Below are positions 34,740 through 48,888 of a stretch of 64,000 nt of DNA, piece by piece. A program made the position numbers and the translations under genes. Below the pieces are notes generated by a model. That model did no database searches. It saw nothing but the letters and a program-made list of their open reading frames with translations, and was not told the origin of the DNA. The DNA comes from Byssothecium circinans. Lineage: Eukaryota; Ascomycota; Dothideomycetes; Pleosporales; Massarinaceae. Positions within the stretch are counted from its first letter, which is position 1; the number at the start of each line of letters is the position of its first letter. The stretch covers positions 245,542 to 309,541 of the forward strand of contig ML976992.1 of assembly GCA_010015675.1 (NCBI GenBank). The letters are read 5' to 3'.

Positions 34740-36473
34740 TCAACCCCAACCCGCCATGTGCTCGTCTGTCTTCTCATAGCTTCCCAACCTCAGTATATCC
34801 AAACTGCCCCATTGGCTGAGTCTCGACGACGCGGTGCTGTCAGTCTTCTTCTTTCCAGACCTCTTGCTCTTCTTCGACTTCTCGATCTCACAAGCGCCCT
34901 TGGCAACTACCACCGCCCTCCCATCCCCATGCGCAAGGCTCGCAACAACGGCACCTTCTCCCGGCCCCCCAACATCTATCACCTCATCCGCCTCCATGGC
35001 ACCCTCCTTCAACCACGGCTCCTTCCACACCCTGACCATCCCATCCGTACCACCCGCCCAAACCTGCTGATCCACGTCTCCGTAGATGTCCGCGGTGATA
35101 CGGATATCGAAGCCCAGTTTCTGATTCGTAAGCGCCTTCCGACCCGCACAATGGCCCAGCGCGAGCGAGAAGTTGCGCGAGTCGTAGATGAGGATGGTGT
35201 CGGACTTGCGCTCGGCGATACAGAGATAGATGCCGTCATAGCTCCATTTCATATGCGTTACACCTTTGCCTTCCACACCCTTTACGTCTCTGTCGTGGAT
35301 GGTCGTGGACGACATTATATCGGGGAGATCGAAGTGCGTCACTTCTTGTCCCGTGTTGCCGTCGTAGAGGCCGACGTAACGCGTGCGAGACCCCGCTGCT
35401 AAGACGCCAGCGTTGTAGTATGGCGTGGAAGGTGAGAGGGCGAGGGCGGTGATATGGCCCTTGAAGCCGCGGCCTCCGCCTTTGAGCTTGTTGCGCTTTG
35501 AGGGAATGGTTCGGATGTCGGTCATTGGCTTGTCCTTGCGGTCCATGTCGAAGATGGATATCACGTCTTGATGACCGGCGTAGAAGTAGTTACCACAGTG
35601 CGAGTATGCGAGGCTCAGTGGCGAATGAATGGCCTCGGTCAGGGGACACACCATCTTGTAGGCGGCGAGTTTGTGGGAGATGTCGACTGGGAGGGCTGGG
35701 TCCTGGCACGGGCGTCCTTGGGAAAATTTGGACATGTTGTATAGCGCGTTGTAGAGGTGCACGTACTGGTCACGGCAGCCCAGAAGGACTGTGGTTTTGT
35801 GCATGTCATTGAGGTCGAAGCGTGGATTGACTGCAAAAGACCATATGGGATCGGTTGCCTGGAACACTGCGTAAGGTTCCAGACCACGAGTGGGCTCGTC
35901 GTCGAGCATATAAGGATTGAACGGGTAGACGGTGAACTTGCGCGAAGCGTCGGCAGTGAAGATGCATGATCCATCCGGGGAGATCTGGGCGTCCTGGATA
36001 CAGCTCACGCGTATCGGATCGTGCTGGTCGGCCGGGTATTGGAGGGAGACGACGCTATCTGCCTTTCTTCCACTCGAGTCAGAGTCGCTGCTGGAGTCGG
36101 AGTCACTGCTCGAGTCCGAGTCGCTGCCAGAATCCGCATCACTGCCCGAGTCCGAGTTACTTCTGCGGTCTGCGTCACTGCTGGAGTCTGCGCCACTGCC
36201 CGATTCCGCGTCCTTCGGCTCTGTCTCACCGATCTCGTCGTCCTCCAATCCCTTCTCTTCACCTTCAATCGCCGTCTCGAGGTGATCCCGCGGCCCCCAG
36301 AAGCCCGCGTCCTCTCCTCCCATAACGAAATCCCATCCGTACGGAAAGAATTCTCCAGACTCATCACCTGCAACAACTTCGTCCTTTATCTTCACCTTTT
36401 CACCTTTTATCTCCACCTCTCCGCAGACCTTCGTGCTCGCCAAACACCTCAGTGAGATTCCTGTGCTACTCAT
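34740..36473 (-). CDS. WRAP53/TCAB1-Swt21-like WD40 protein, 577 aa
   Basis: This is one exon with the ATG at 36473. After an acidic N-terminus comes a Ser-Asp/Ser-Gly repeat (about residues 90-135), then SCIQDAQISPDGSCIFTADA, the first blade of a beta-propeller. Typical family stretches follow: RGLEPYAVFQATDPIWSFAV, HSPLSLAYSHCGNYFYAGH, GRGFKGHITALALSPS and VTHMKWSYDGIYLCIAERKS. This order matches the WRAP53/TCAB1 family, whose yeast relative Swt21 is linked to mRNA splicing and whose animal members guide small Cajal-body RNAs and telomerase. A Lys/Ser-rich insert lies near the C-terminus. Function in this organism is inferred from family membership. Confidence 0.75.
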   Translation of the reverse strand: MSSTGISLRCLASTKVCGEVEIKGEKVKIKDEVVAGDESGEFFPYGWDFVMGGEDAGFWGPRDHLETAIEGEEKGLEDDEIGETEPKDAESGSGADSSSDADRRSNSDSGSDADSGSDSDSSSDSDSSSDSDSSGRKADSVVSLQYPADQHDPIRVSCIQDAQISPDGSCIFTADASRKFTVYPFNPYMLDDEPTRGLEPYAVFQATDPIWSFAVNPRFDLNDMHKTTVLLGCRDQYVHLYNALYNMSKFSQGRPCQDPALPVDISHKLAAYKMVCPLTEAIHSPLSLAYSHCGNYFYAGHQDVISIFDMDRKDKPMTDIRTIPSKRNKLKGGGRGFKGHITALALSPSTPYYNAGVLAAGSRTRYVGLYDGNTGQEVTHFDLPDIMSSTTIHDRDVKGVEGKGVTHMKWSYDGIYLCIAERKSDTILIYDSRNFSLALGHCAGRKALTNQKLGFDIRITADIYGDVDQQVWAGGTDGMVRVWKEPWLKEGAMEADEVIDVGGPGEGAVVASLAHGDGRAVVVAKGACEIEKSKKSKRSGKKKTDSTASSRLSQWGSLDILRLGSYEKTDEHMAGWG

Positions 36474-36762
36474 TGTCAGTTTCTAGTTCTCAAAACTGCA
36501 CAAAGAGAAAATGGTTAGTATCCGGGAGCCACGAGCTGAGCTTTCGACGATGATTCGATGTGAGAAGAAGGGAAGAGTTGTTCATGTCGCGATGGTCCAA
36601 ATCTGGGATGTGTGTGGCTAGTGACGCTAACGATATCAACATAAATAAGGCTGAAGAGGCTGAAGCACGGACCCATTAATCTTACCGAAAGATCGACGCG
36701 ATGAGCGTGATGGTGATGATGACGGTGAACTTTTCGAAGCTCTTAAACTTCCGACACACAGC

Positions 36763-37889
36763 ATGCAGCATGTCTTCGAGCCCACAAACTCGAACGCATG
36801 GGTCGAGTCGCCATATCTACGATCTCTCATAGTAAGCCAATTCCTTCCAATCCCCCCTCTATTTCACTCAATCCCTCTCTAACCGCAAACTTTCCTCCGA
36901 TCCCGCTTTCTCGCACACATTGCCCGCGCAAGCTCTTTCTTCTGCATCATTTTCGCGGAAACTCTAAACTTTCACATTATCTGAACCCTTTCAAGCTCTA
37001 TCAAACCACTCACACCATACAGGCAGGCGGGATAGCAGGTACAACCGTAGACCTAACCCTCTACCCCCTCGACACGCTGAAAACCCGTCTCCAATCCTCC
37101 CATGGCTTCGCCTCCTCCGGCGGCTTCAGCGGCATCTACCGCGGTGTCGGTAGCGCCCTAATCGGTTCCGCCCCCGGTGCAGCCCTCTTCTTCATAACCT
37201 ACGACTCCCTAAAACGGCAGCTTACGCCTCCTCCATCCACGGCACGCAATGCAGAAGGGAAGCTGTATATCGATCACAGCGGCGTAGATGCAGGGGGGGT
37301 CTTTGGGAGACAGGGGAGGGAAGCGGGTGTGCATATGCTGGCGGCTAGTTTGGGGGAGGTAGCGGCTTGTGCGGTTAGGGTGCCGATGGAGGTTGTGAAG
37401 CAGCGGGCTCAGGCTGTGCAGCATGCTTCTTCCCTCGAAGCGCTGACGTATATTTTGAGGCAGAGACATGCGCATGGTCTGGCGCATGTTTGGCGGGAGT
37501 TGTACCGCGGCTGGTCGATTACTATTATCCGTGAGGTGCCGTTCACAGTCATACAGTTTCCCTTGTGGGAAGCGCTGAAGCGGTGGCGGATGAATAGTAA
37601 AGGCCGCTCAGAGGTCTCGGGGCTGGAGGGAGGACTGTTGGGGAGTGTAGCGGGGGCTGTGGCTGCTGGAGTCACGACACCGCTCGATGTACTGAAGACG
37701 CGGATGATGCTTGCGAAGGAGAAGGTTGCTATGGGCGAGATGCTGAGGACGATATTGAGGCAGAGTGGGCCGAGGGCATTCATTGCGGGGATTGGACCGA
37801 GGGTAGGGTGGATTAGTGCGGGAGGGGCGATTTTCTTGGGGAGTTATCAGTGGGGAAGTAATCTGTTGGGGGGTGTGGAGGAGGCGTGA
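36763..37889 (+). CDS. PET8: Mitochondrial S-adenosylmethionine carrier, 311 aa
   Basis: Exon 1 (36763-36831) encodes a 23-residue leader ending SPYLRSLI, and GTAAGC...CATACAG joins it in phase to exon 2 (37023-37889) starting AGGIAGTTVDLTLYPLDTLK. Three carrier repeats are visible with the signatures PLDTLK, PMEVVK and PLDVLK. The pattern GSALIGSAPGAALFFITYD and REVPFTVIQFPLWEALK is that of the Pet8/SAMC subfamily, which exchanges cytosolic SAM for SAH across the inner mitochondrial membrane. A loop between the first two repeats is somewhat longer than usual. The start choice avoids the unspliced frame from 36798, which reads through the intron. Confidence 0.9.
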
Positions 37890-38232
37890 GCTGTGTTGCT
37901 GTGGAAGGACAGAAGATAAATGTACGATTAGAGATGGAGGTGTAGGTAAGGTGGACGACTGTATTATACCAACATGAATACCCAATTTAGGCTCATGCCA
38001 TGCAATATACACACCATGCTAAGGCATGCGCGAAGTAACGACATCATCGACCCCCCAACCATTATCCAACTATATACACTACCCAAAAACAAGCATCTGC
38101 CCGGGGTTTTCTCATCATCTAACTCTGTTCGAGGAACCGAATCAGTGAGCACGTCCTCTCCAAACTCTATGCCACCCAACCCAGCCTTACCCAAACACGC
38201 TGCAGCAATGAAACAAGACAATAGCTCCTACC

Positions 38233-41200
38233 TTATAATGCTTTGCCCTCGAGAATTCCTCCTGAGCTTCCTTGGCTACTCCTCTCCGCTTCAGATGAAG
38301 GTTTGCCCTCAGAGACGCCAGAGCTTCCTGGAATGAGGTTACCGCCCAACGGAGGCATGGACTTGATCTCTTTACGTCCGGTTGCTTTGTAGTACAAGAC
38401 CACATCGCCGCCGCCACGCCAAACATGTGCGCGAATAGATGCGAGGGTCATTGTTGGTGAGATGAGCTGTGCACTGTTAGCCATCCTCTCCCATGCATGT
38501 GATTGGGTGTACAATCGGAATTACGTGCCTGGTTGTTGCAATACAGCTCCAAGTATTCTTCGTGCTTCAACGGCTTCTCACCCTCCCTCTCCATCTTCTC
38601 CAGCTCTTCTTTAGTAGGCGCGGGTTCGATGCGCTCTGCCACATATCCCAAGATCTTTCTCGCCCTTAGCATACGGTTCGCATTCAGCCGGTTGTTGCTT
38701 TGAGGCGTGTTAGCAACGGATCTGACTTTCTCGACGTGATCGGAGTAAGGAGACGTCGCAGCCTCTGCGAGCGGATACAGTAAGGATGTCGTGACTTTGT
38801 AAGGAGCTGCAAGAGAAGTGGTACTGTCTTGCTGGCGGGGTTGATTTAGAGACGGTAGGAAAGAGGGGAAATACCCGTCATGAGATATTGAAGGAAGCTG
38901 GTTCTGGTACGGCTCGAGAATGAAGGAGACTTTGACAATGTCTTTGATCGGGATTTGGTTCTATGGGCGTCAGCTATACCCTGATATTTGGATATGGGTA
39001 AATTGAGGGTGACTACAATACTTACACGAAGGAGCACGTCAGCAAGCCACACTGGAGCGCACTTCTCGATGAGATCAGCCTGTTGACCGAGTGAGCCGAC
39101 CTTGCCTTCGAAGAGGTCCGCTACACCACCAGCATCTGGGCGGTCCTCTTGTATCAGAATAGTAGTGGAGGCCGGTGGTTTGAGCACTGGTGTCTCATTC
39201 GGCAGACTAGGTGCGATCTGTGTTTCCACCGTTTGCGCACCAGCGACCAACTGCTCCTCATAGCTTTGCCGTATCTTCGAGATAACTCCCAAGAAATTAT
39301 CTTCGTGGGTCTTCTCGTCCGTTTTACTGGACCGTGAATCACTGTCCTCCGCCTTCTCATCGGGGGGTGCGGGCTTCGGTGCCTCGGTGGCTGTGGAAGA
39401 AGTGCCAAACTTCTTCATGTTGAAGTTCATACCGAATTTTTTCGAAAATAAGTTCTTACCCTTCTTCTTGTCGGCTGGCAGGTCCTCTGCTGGTGACTGC
39501 GGCGCGTTCTCTGCGGCAGAATCCGTCGACTCGTCGGTAGAGCCTTGAGGCTTGCCGTTGTTGGTAGCTGCCCGGGAAAAGTAGTCGGGTTGATCCTGCG
39601 TGGAGCTACGTTGAGTTTGCGTCTTCTCGAGCTGTGCACCTTCTTCGGTCGTGGGCGTCAAAACAGTGTTGTGGCTAGCACTAGGTGGAGCTATGCCTGG
39701 AGTGGCCAACCCGATAGAAAGTCCAGGTGTTGTAGCCGGGAGATGAAAGCCGTTGGTGGGTCGGATGGTAGAGCTAGATATAGGTCCAGATAATGTGTCT
39801 TTCCAACCGTTGATATTTGACTGTGGTATCTCAATGCTGGTTGGTCGAGTAGCTACGGCCTTTTCTTTGATTAAAGACTCCCGGAAAGCCGCGTCCCGTT
39901 TGATCTCCTCGTCGATTAGATTGGAAAACAGGTAACGTAATATCCACTTGCCGAGATTAACTATGGGTGTTAGCATTGATACTGATTGAATGTGCTACAG
40001 AACATACTTCTCTGATCATCTCGGAAGTCGATTTTTTCCTCCAGCTTCAGCTCGTCGGCGTACATCTCGGCATCAAAGCAGTAGTTCTCTTCGAGTACAC
40101 ACGTCAAGCTTCCTGTTCTCGTGTCCACATTGCACCAATGGGCGACCGTCTCTTTGGTGTTGACTTCGGGTTCTACATCTTCAAGGTGACGCTTGCCGAA
40201 CGATTTGATGGGTACACATGCGATGAGGTCCCAAAGTATCACTTCCCCAGCGGTATCAAGGGTGAGCACTCTCCGCCGATCGCTCAGCAAATGGTGCTTG
40301 ATGAGACCGTTCTGGCCTTCAATAGTGAAGTCAGGAAGGTCTTGCCAGGGAATGATAGCGCCATTCCCTGATTGAGCCAGCACTTCAGACGGTTTCCGCG
40401 TGCTTGTGATTGAGTACAATGTTGAAGCATCGGCATCCTTTCCAGCAAATTGAGGGAATGGTGCCGTATTGGACATGCGTAGCAGGGCCTTGAACGGTAT
40501 CTTGGGTGCTGCACCATTCGTTGGGGGTGGGTTTGGTATTGGCGACGACGGATGGCGTGACCGTGTAGTCGCAACGCTCGATCTGTGCCATTTGTACGAT
40601 TCCGGCAATGCTACTTCGGATGTGGTATCCACGCTGTTCCATCGATTGATACTTGAGCTGGATGTGGCAGTCCAGAGATAGTCTCCAGCCGCAATCACCT
40701 TGTTCACGCCCTCGTGCTCCTGACAGACTGCCACCGAGACACCCTCGTCCCACTCGGTGCAATTGCGCACGTCGCTTTTGGCTACTATACCCGAGCGGTC
40801 GGCGGAGTAAAAGATGGAAAGTTGAGGGTCGTCAGAAAACAAGGACCAGACACTGTCGTTGTGCATAGTGAGGGTATACATGCATCGTCCTGCTGTCATG
40901 GACCAGACCTTGACAGTCTGGTCTGAAGAGGCTGTAAGAATCGTGTCGCCATCCTGCGTAATGAGGACATCTCGCACATTGTCCGTGTGCCCAACAAATT
41001 TGGTAATGCGCTTTCCTGTTCTCGAGTCCCATATGCGCACAATGCTCTCTGGACCACCACTTGCTATAATGGACGGACTTGCCGCAAGAGCGTATACAGA
41101 ACCCTTGGCCGTGTTCTCATCTTCGCCCACAGCTATCTGCAGCTTCTGGCCACCGCCATTAAGGTCCCACAAGCTGATCTTATGGTCCAACCCACCAGAA

Positions 41201-41774
41201 GCTACCCAATTCTCGTGCGGTCCGGGAGACGCTACGCGCTTGACGTAATCGGTGTGGAGGCCGATGGTCTGTGGAGGAAGCACATCTTGCGCGTCGGGCC
41301 GCCAGACCTTGACGGTGATGTCTGAGGAGGCCGAAACGAGGGCTTGGTTCCTGTGTGCTAAAGCAATGTCGTTGATCCAGTGCGTGTGCGCCTGTACCTG
41401 CTGGCGGAATTGCGTCGGCGGCGGCTTGAAGTTGGGCGCATTTGAGTCGGCAAAAGGGTCTTTCTCTTCGGTGCTCCTGGACTTCAGGTCAAGGTGCAGA
41501 TCCCAAGCACATATCACTCCGTCTCGTCCGCCCGAGTAGCTGTGCGGCGTCAGTTGGAGCGCAAGGTAGCTGGAGCATGAGCATGCGGGGACAAACAGGA
41601 TAGAATTGGCTGGGTCGACGGCCAAGCCATTGACGCCCAGCCTGTGCCCTTCCGCTGATTTCGCAAGCGGCAGCACTGTTTCGCGCGAGGTCAGCTGGGT
41701 GGAGCGATTGCAGCAAGGGCGACGAGGGGATAGAACCTACCATACGAAATGCGTTTTCTCGCGTTGCGGCCCAT
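38233..41774 (-). CDS. WDR48/UAF1-like WD40 cofactor of deubiquitinases, about 1022 aa
   Basis: Exons: 41741-41774, 41597-41675, 40008-41539, 39026-39960, 38875-38960 with 38529-38697, and 38233-38466. The short first exon gives [11 protein letters not shown], joined to [20 protein letters not shown]. Two introns are multiples of three (41540-41596, 57 nt; 38698-38874, 177 nt). I infer them because removal restores ILYSGGRDG and [14 protein letters not shown]. The last intron has a GC donor. Seven-bladed WD40 repeats span about residues 18-330 ([36 protein letters not shown]). After a disordered linker comes the C-terminal DUF3337-type region ([19 protein letters not shown]). Relatives (UAF1, yeast Duf1, fission yeast Bun107) activate ubiquitin proteases. 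Confidence 0.88.
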
Positions 41775-42451
41775 GCCCACTTAGCTGTATAGAAGCATGC
41801 GGCGCGCGGGGGAAGAGCGTAGAGCGTAGAGCGCAGAGCGTTGAGCGTTGAGCGTTGAGAGAGGCGTGCTGGAGCGCAAAAGGCCTGGGGTACCGGTAGC
41901 AATCAATAGGCGTATAGGCAGAGAGGCATGGAGAGCTGGCTGGGTGGGCAATGATGCTGCTGCTGCGGTTGCGCTGCGACCTCCGGCCAACTGGTAGTGG
42001 AGCGAGGGTTCCTCAGGGCTCACCCGGTCACCGAACGCCCCTGCACCTCTGCCGCTCTAGCGGGCCTGACATCGCGTGGACTCGTGGAGACGGGCGAGCT
42101 TGGAGCACGGTGAGAACATGGATTCCTGCGGCGTATGCTCGCTGCTCGCTACCGCACCGGTCCAGCTCAGTTCTGCCTTGCACATATGAACACCAGACAA
42201 ACACCCCATGCATGCAGGAACGTGCGCTCACGCTTTGCCCAAACTAGTGCTTCCCGACAACGTGTATTGTGGGGCGGGCACGTTTCGAACGACCACGAAT
42301 TGGCTAAGGCTGTTTCTAACTTCTGGAGGCCCGAAGCCCTGGTATCTTCACTACACACTACAGAACTCTTACATGCCTACGATTAACGCCAGCCCATGCA
42401 TCCCATGCCAATCTGCTATCCATGCATGCAAATAACACCTTTATACATCCC
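41775..42451. other. Promoter of the WDR48-like gene and 3' flank of CEF1
   Basis: No gene supported. The segment contains a heptanucleotide array near 41815 and otherwise mixed sequence. Confidence 0.45.
41815..41859. repeat. Heptanucleotide tandem repeat AGCGTTG/AGCGTAG
   Basis: Six and a bit copies of a 7-bp unit (agcgtag twice, agcgcag once, agcgttg three times) lie just upstream of the WDR48-like start codon. Confidence 0.85.
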
Positions 42452-44849
42452 TCAATGCGCTCCATCGACTGCATCTTGCAGACTGTCTAACTCGTCCTTG
42501 CGCCTCCTATACAGCTCCTGCGTCTCTCGCTCCCTCTTGCTGACGAATGTCACTTCTTCGCGCAGGCTCTCCAATCGCCTACCAATCGCAGTCTGCTCCG
42601 AGTATTGCATAGTCCTCGCAGAATCAAGCGCGACCTTTGCTTTCTCGAGCGCAGATGATGCATCCGAGATCTTCTGCCGAAGAAGCGCGGATCGCTTCAT
42701 GTACCCGCCATGATGCGTCGACAGCTTCTTCTCGATCTTGTTCGCCTGCTGTGCAATATCAATGATCTTATCTTGGGCGTTGTTGAACGCTTCAACCATC
42801 ATCTGATGCTCGTCGATCTCATCCTCCTCATAGCCATCGAGACCAGGGAGAGTCGATGACCCATGCAGATTGATCCAAGCCGTACCGAACTGCTCATGGA
42901 ATGCCTTCTGATCTTTCCCGCTCGTCATGGACAACTCTAATGCCAGCTCCATCTTCGCCGTCCGAAGTGCTGTGTCGCTTAATTTCTCAAGCGGTTGCGG
43001 AGTGCCGGACAGCTTGCCGCCGCCAAATTTATGCACGTCGTTGGCGACTAGTAGGGCCATTTCCTTCTCGATTTCACGCTCAATCGGGTCGGAAATGTCG
43101 AGAGCCCTCTTCATCAAGGCATCAATGTCAATGACGGAGGGCCTCGGAAGAGATTTTTGAATGACCTGAGTCTGTCGGGCGAACTCGGCCTTTTCAGCAG
43201 CTGCTTCAGCTGCTTTCTTTTGTCGGTCAATCTCCGCAGCATCCTCTTCGCTGATTTCGACTGCCGTGTCTTCTGCTCGCTCGTCTGGAAGCTCAAACTC
43301 CCAGCTCGTCTCCTTTGGTCTCGGAAGCGCTGCGAGCTTTCGCCTCATGTCCTGCCTTTTGACATTCTCCTGCAAACGCAAGTCTCGCGGCGTCTGCCCA
43401 ACAAGCTGCATGTTGTTCTCCTGGTTCAGGTTGAAATTGTCTCGAGGTGTCCGCATGGGGGTTGCGCCCGGCCCTTGACGCACGGGTGTAGCTTCTGGAC
43501 CGCCATTAGCTTGACGGAACGGAGTTGCTAAAGGGTTCGGCGTGACGATTTGATGGCGTGGTGTGGCACCCGGTAGGGCCAAGGGCTTGTCGTCCTCCAC
43601 GAGGTCGGGATTGTCGCCTCCCAGTAGCGCCGACTGTGTTTCGGTCCGCAGGCGTGCGTTACGGACTTCGTTCGCGATGACGTCCTCCTCTTTCGGTGCC
43701 ATGGGCGTGCGGATAGGGGTGTTTCCAACCAAGCCGGAATAGTTGCCCACCAAGCTCTGTGTAGCAGCATTGTCGCTACTACCACCTGCAATTGCCCGCT
43801 GGCCAGACATGCCCATCTTGATTATATCCTCAAGCTCCGCATCTCCAACCTGGGGCGCAGGTAGCACGAGTGAACGTCTCTTGCTGCTTTGTTCCGCCTC
43901 CCGTATCCTCTGCATTTGCGCAGCCTTGGCATAAGACGCAGCTAGCCCACCAGGTTTGTCATCGTTCTTTTTCCGCTTGCTACCTCCCTGCTCCTCCTGC
44001 TGCTCTGCTTTACGCTTGTTCGCAAGTTGCTGTTTGCGGGGATCGAAAGCCGCTCGCTGGTGCTCGTTGCGGTCTAGCTCTTCAAGTGTATCATAAAAAC
44101 CCGCAGGCACCTCCTTCTCCAGTGGCACATCGGCGTTGTAATCAATGTGATTGCCCTTCTTCGGTGTGATCTTGATGTTGATGCCCGCAGCCTTCAGCTC
44201 ACGTCGCTTCTGGAGCAAAGCCAGCCTTCGTGACTCTTCCAACTGCCGCTCACGCGCCTTCCGCTTGGCCTTCTTCCCGCTCACGTTGGCAAGGCGTGCA
44301 CGTGCTTCCGACAACATCTCCTTGTCTTCTTCGTCCATGTCTATCGCGTCTGGTCGAGCGGGTCTGCTCTCGGCGTAGGCGTCGACCTCTCCAGGGCGTA
44401 GGCGTCGCACATCCTCCGCTGTAGGGGCCGCTGATTCCCCTCCATCTGGACCAGCAAGACCCAGATCACCGCTCTCCCGAGACTCCTGCTCATCCAGCAA
44501 CTTTTGGTATCGCTCCAAACATTGCGTGGCTGTCCGTCCGACTATGGGTGCTATCGTGCGCCACTGCGTCGGAAGAAGTTTGGCCATAGTCAAGAGCTTC
44601 TCATCGTCCTCCCGCGACCATTCCGTTTTCTTGATTGACGGATCCAGCCACTCGTTCCATCGCGCCTTGCATTGTTTCGCCGTCTTCTTCGCGAGGAGAG
44701 AGGCGCATCGCGCCCACTGGTTAAGCCCATATTTCGATATTGCCGCTTTGAGGACTTCGTCTTCAACCTGAGAGGGGTTAACACCAATTCTTGTATTGTG
44801 CGGCCGGCATACTTACGTTCGACCACTGTCCAACTTTGGTGACGACCAT
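42452..44849 (-). CDS. CEF1: Pre-mRNA splicing factor Cef1/Cdc5, 782 aa
   Basis: An 11-codon first exon (44817-44849, MVVTKVGQWSN) is spliced through GTAAGT...CTCTCAG to one long exon, 42452-44767. Two Myb repeats fill residues about 8-105: EDEVLKAAISKYGLNQWARC and KQCKARWNEWLDP, then TEWSREDDEKLLTMAKLLP and TATQCLERYQKLLD. The middle holds TPxR-type phosphorylation-prone repeats (NTPIRTPMAP; ATPFRQ; ATPMRTPRDN) and the C-terminus a long coiled coil. These are the features of Cdc5/Cef1, a core member of the Prp19 complex in the spliceosome, acting in the nucleus. Length and layout match the family. Confidence 0.95.
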
Positions 44850-45108
44850 CGCGAGAACGAGTCAACTTGCCCGGGTATTCGAGGTAAATCCCTACGTGAG
44901 TTGACGCGGTAGCTTGAGATGGACGTTGAAGAGTTGTTGCGCGATATGCGACCGCGAAGACGAAGTTTAGATTCGTCGCGATGCTAGTGTCTTGGCACAC
45001 TTAGTCATCGTATCTTGAGTGAATGTCACTTCGACGTCACAATTTACACTCGCCTTGAGTTGATCTCTCACGCTCTTACGATGAGATCTCTTGTATTGCC
45101 GTAACACA

Positions 45109-45488
45109 ATGTCTGTTCGTCAGAAAGCAGCACGGTTGACTACATCGACGTCCTTCACGAAACATTTCACCTTCAATCAGCCACTGAAGTACTCGCAGCG
45201 CTTTTCATCGACGAATGGGGAAAACTCTCAGAAAGAAAAGGATGGAGCACCAGTCAGTCCACATGATATTTGCTGACAATATCATCCTAACATGCTTAGT
45301 AGACGTCGACTAAGACCTCAACCGAACAGCAACCCAAGAAGAAAACTCAAGCCGAGCTAGACAAAGAGCTTCAGATGAGAATGCAAGGCTTGGCGGGTGA
45401 TGGCGGAGAATCCGGAATTGAATATGAAGACGGGCAGCCCGTTTCGATGAAGAGAAGCGTGAAGAACAACATGTTTCGGTACATTTAG
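45109..45488 (+). CDS. Small conserved-looking, probably mitochondrial protein, 109 aa
   Basis: Exon 1 (45109-45252) and exon 2 (45303-45488) join in phase through GTCAGT and TTAGTAG. The N-terminus (MSVRQKAARLTTSTSFTKHF) is basic, rich in Ser/Thr and free of acidic residues, like a mitochondrial presequence. The C-terminal half reads AELDKELQMRMQGLAGDGGE, then a short GIEYEDGQPVSMKR and VKNNMFRYI at the very end. That ending is familiar from small unnamed ascomycete proteins, from memory, and I know no function for them. It is divergent from CEF1, with 259 bp between start codons. Confidence 0.65.
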
Positions 45489-47737
<2,249 letters not shown>

Positions 47738-48850
47738 AGCTTTTCACATTTGTTTTGGAAGTTTCAACACGACGTCATGATTGGGGAATGATACCATTTC
47801 GAAAAAGTTCTTGTCTTCAACGGCATAGCATAAGGGCGGATTGGGATTACTGGGATTTTGGCGTTTTTTTCAAGCATACCACCAACTTGACCCTTCAACC
47901 TCGGTCAAGATAGAGTGGTCGTTACATGTAAGAGTTCGGAGAAGATGAGCTCAACAAAAGATCAGTAGGCCGTTGGCGGTACGGTAGATCACCACTGGCA
48001 TGGCCTGTGGAAGAATCAAGATATGCGGGTTCCACACCCACTCGATGAGCACCACCTTCTTCAACCCTTCTATGTGCTGACGTTATGGATAAATTGCGAG
48101 TATCAAGCGTCGAAGGGCGCACCCTCTGGCTGTCTACTTACCGTCCCGAAGCTTCCGTGTGCATAAACAACACTCCTCGCATATGTGCACGACGGCCGCA
48201 TCGCCGATCACCGTCCCATGTGCATGTTTCCGTACACTTTGGTCGCCCGACATCCTCCTTGACAACGTGAGCGTACAATGTACATGCGTGCGAGTATGCA
48301 CTTCGCCGTTAACAAGCAGCACGACGTATAAGAGACACCTCTATATACCTCAACATGCCTCCTTCCAGCATTCTACTGACGTCGCTCTGGCTCACCGAAA
48401 CCTGCTAGCCGTCGCCGATATTGCTTCTTCCGCAACTTAAAGTTCAAGAACGTATCTGTGTTTGATGCATGTCGCCATCATGCTCTGGAGTACGGACGGA
48501 CAGACGGCTTCATTCATCCCGCGATATCACGACAGATGACTAGTAACGTTTTTCTTTCCTCCCTTACGTACCTTCTACATCCTCCAATCCACATCTGCAA
48601 ACATGTACAAAAAGCCCGCATAGGGATCAGATCCCCATCAGTCAGTATCAGAGTGCTACACAACATACGACGGTTCAGATCCACCACCACAACCACCACC
48701 ACTACTCACTCATCACCATCCCTCTCTCTCTCTACCCTCCTTTCGATTCAAGTACCCGTGCATACGCCGCCCTCCGTACCTGGAAAATCCCGCACTCGAG
48801 CCGTGTCTGTAGGCGTCGTACCTGCTATGCACTACGCCTGCACCGCGCCT

Positions 48851-48888
48851 GCGATGCGATGTGATGCGATGCGATGCGCTGCGATGCA
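48851..48888. repeat. GATGC pentanucleotide array
   Basis: Seven imperfect units of gatgc/gatgt/gctgc. Confidence 0.8.

Noticed and set aside
36798..37022. Unspliced N-terminus for the SAM carrier
   Set aside because: The frame through this region is intron sequence. The exon at 36763-36831 gives SPYLRSLI/AGGIAG, the expected family junction.
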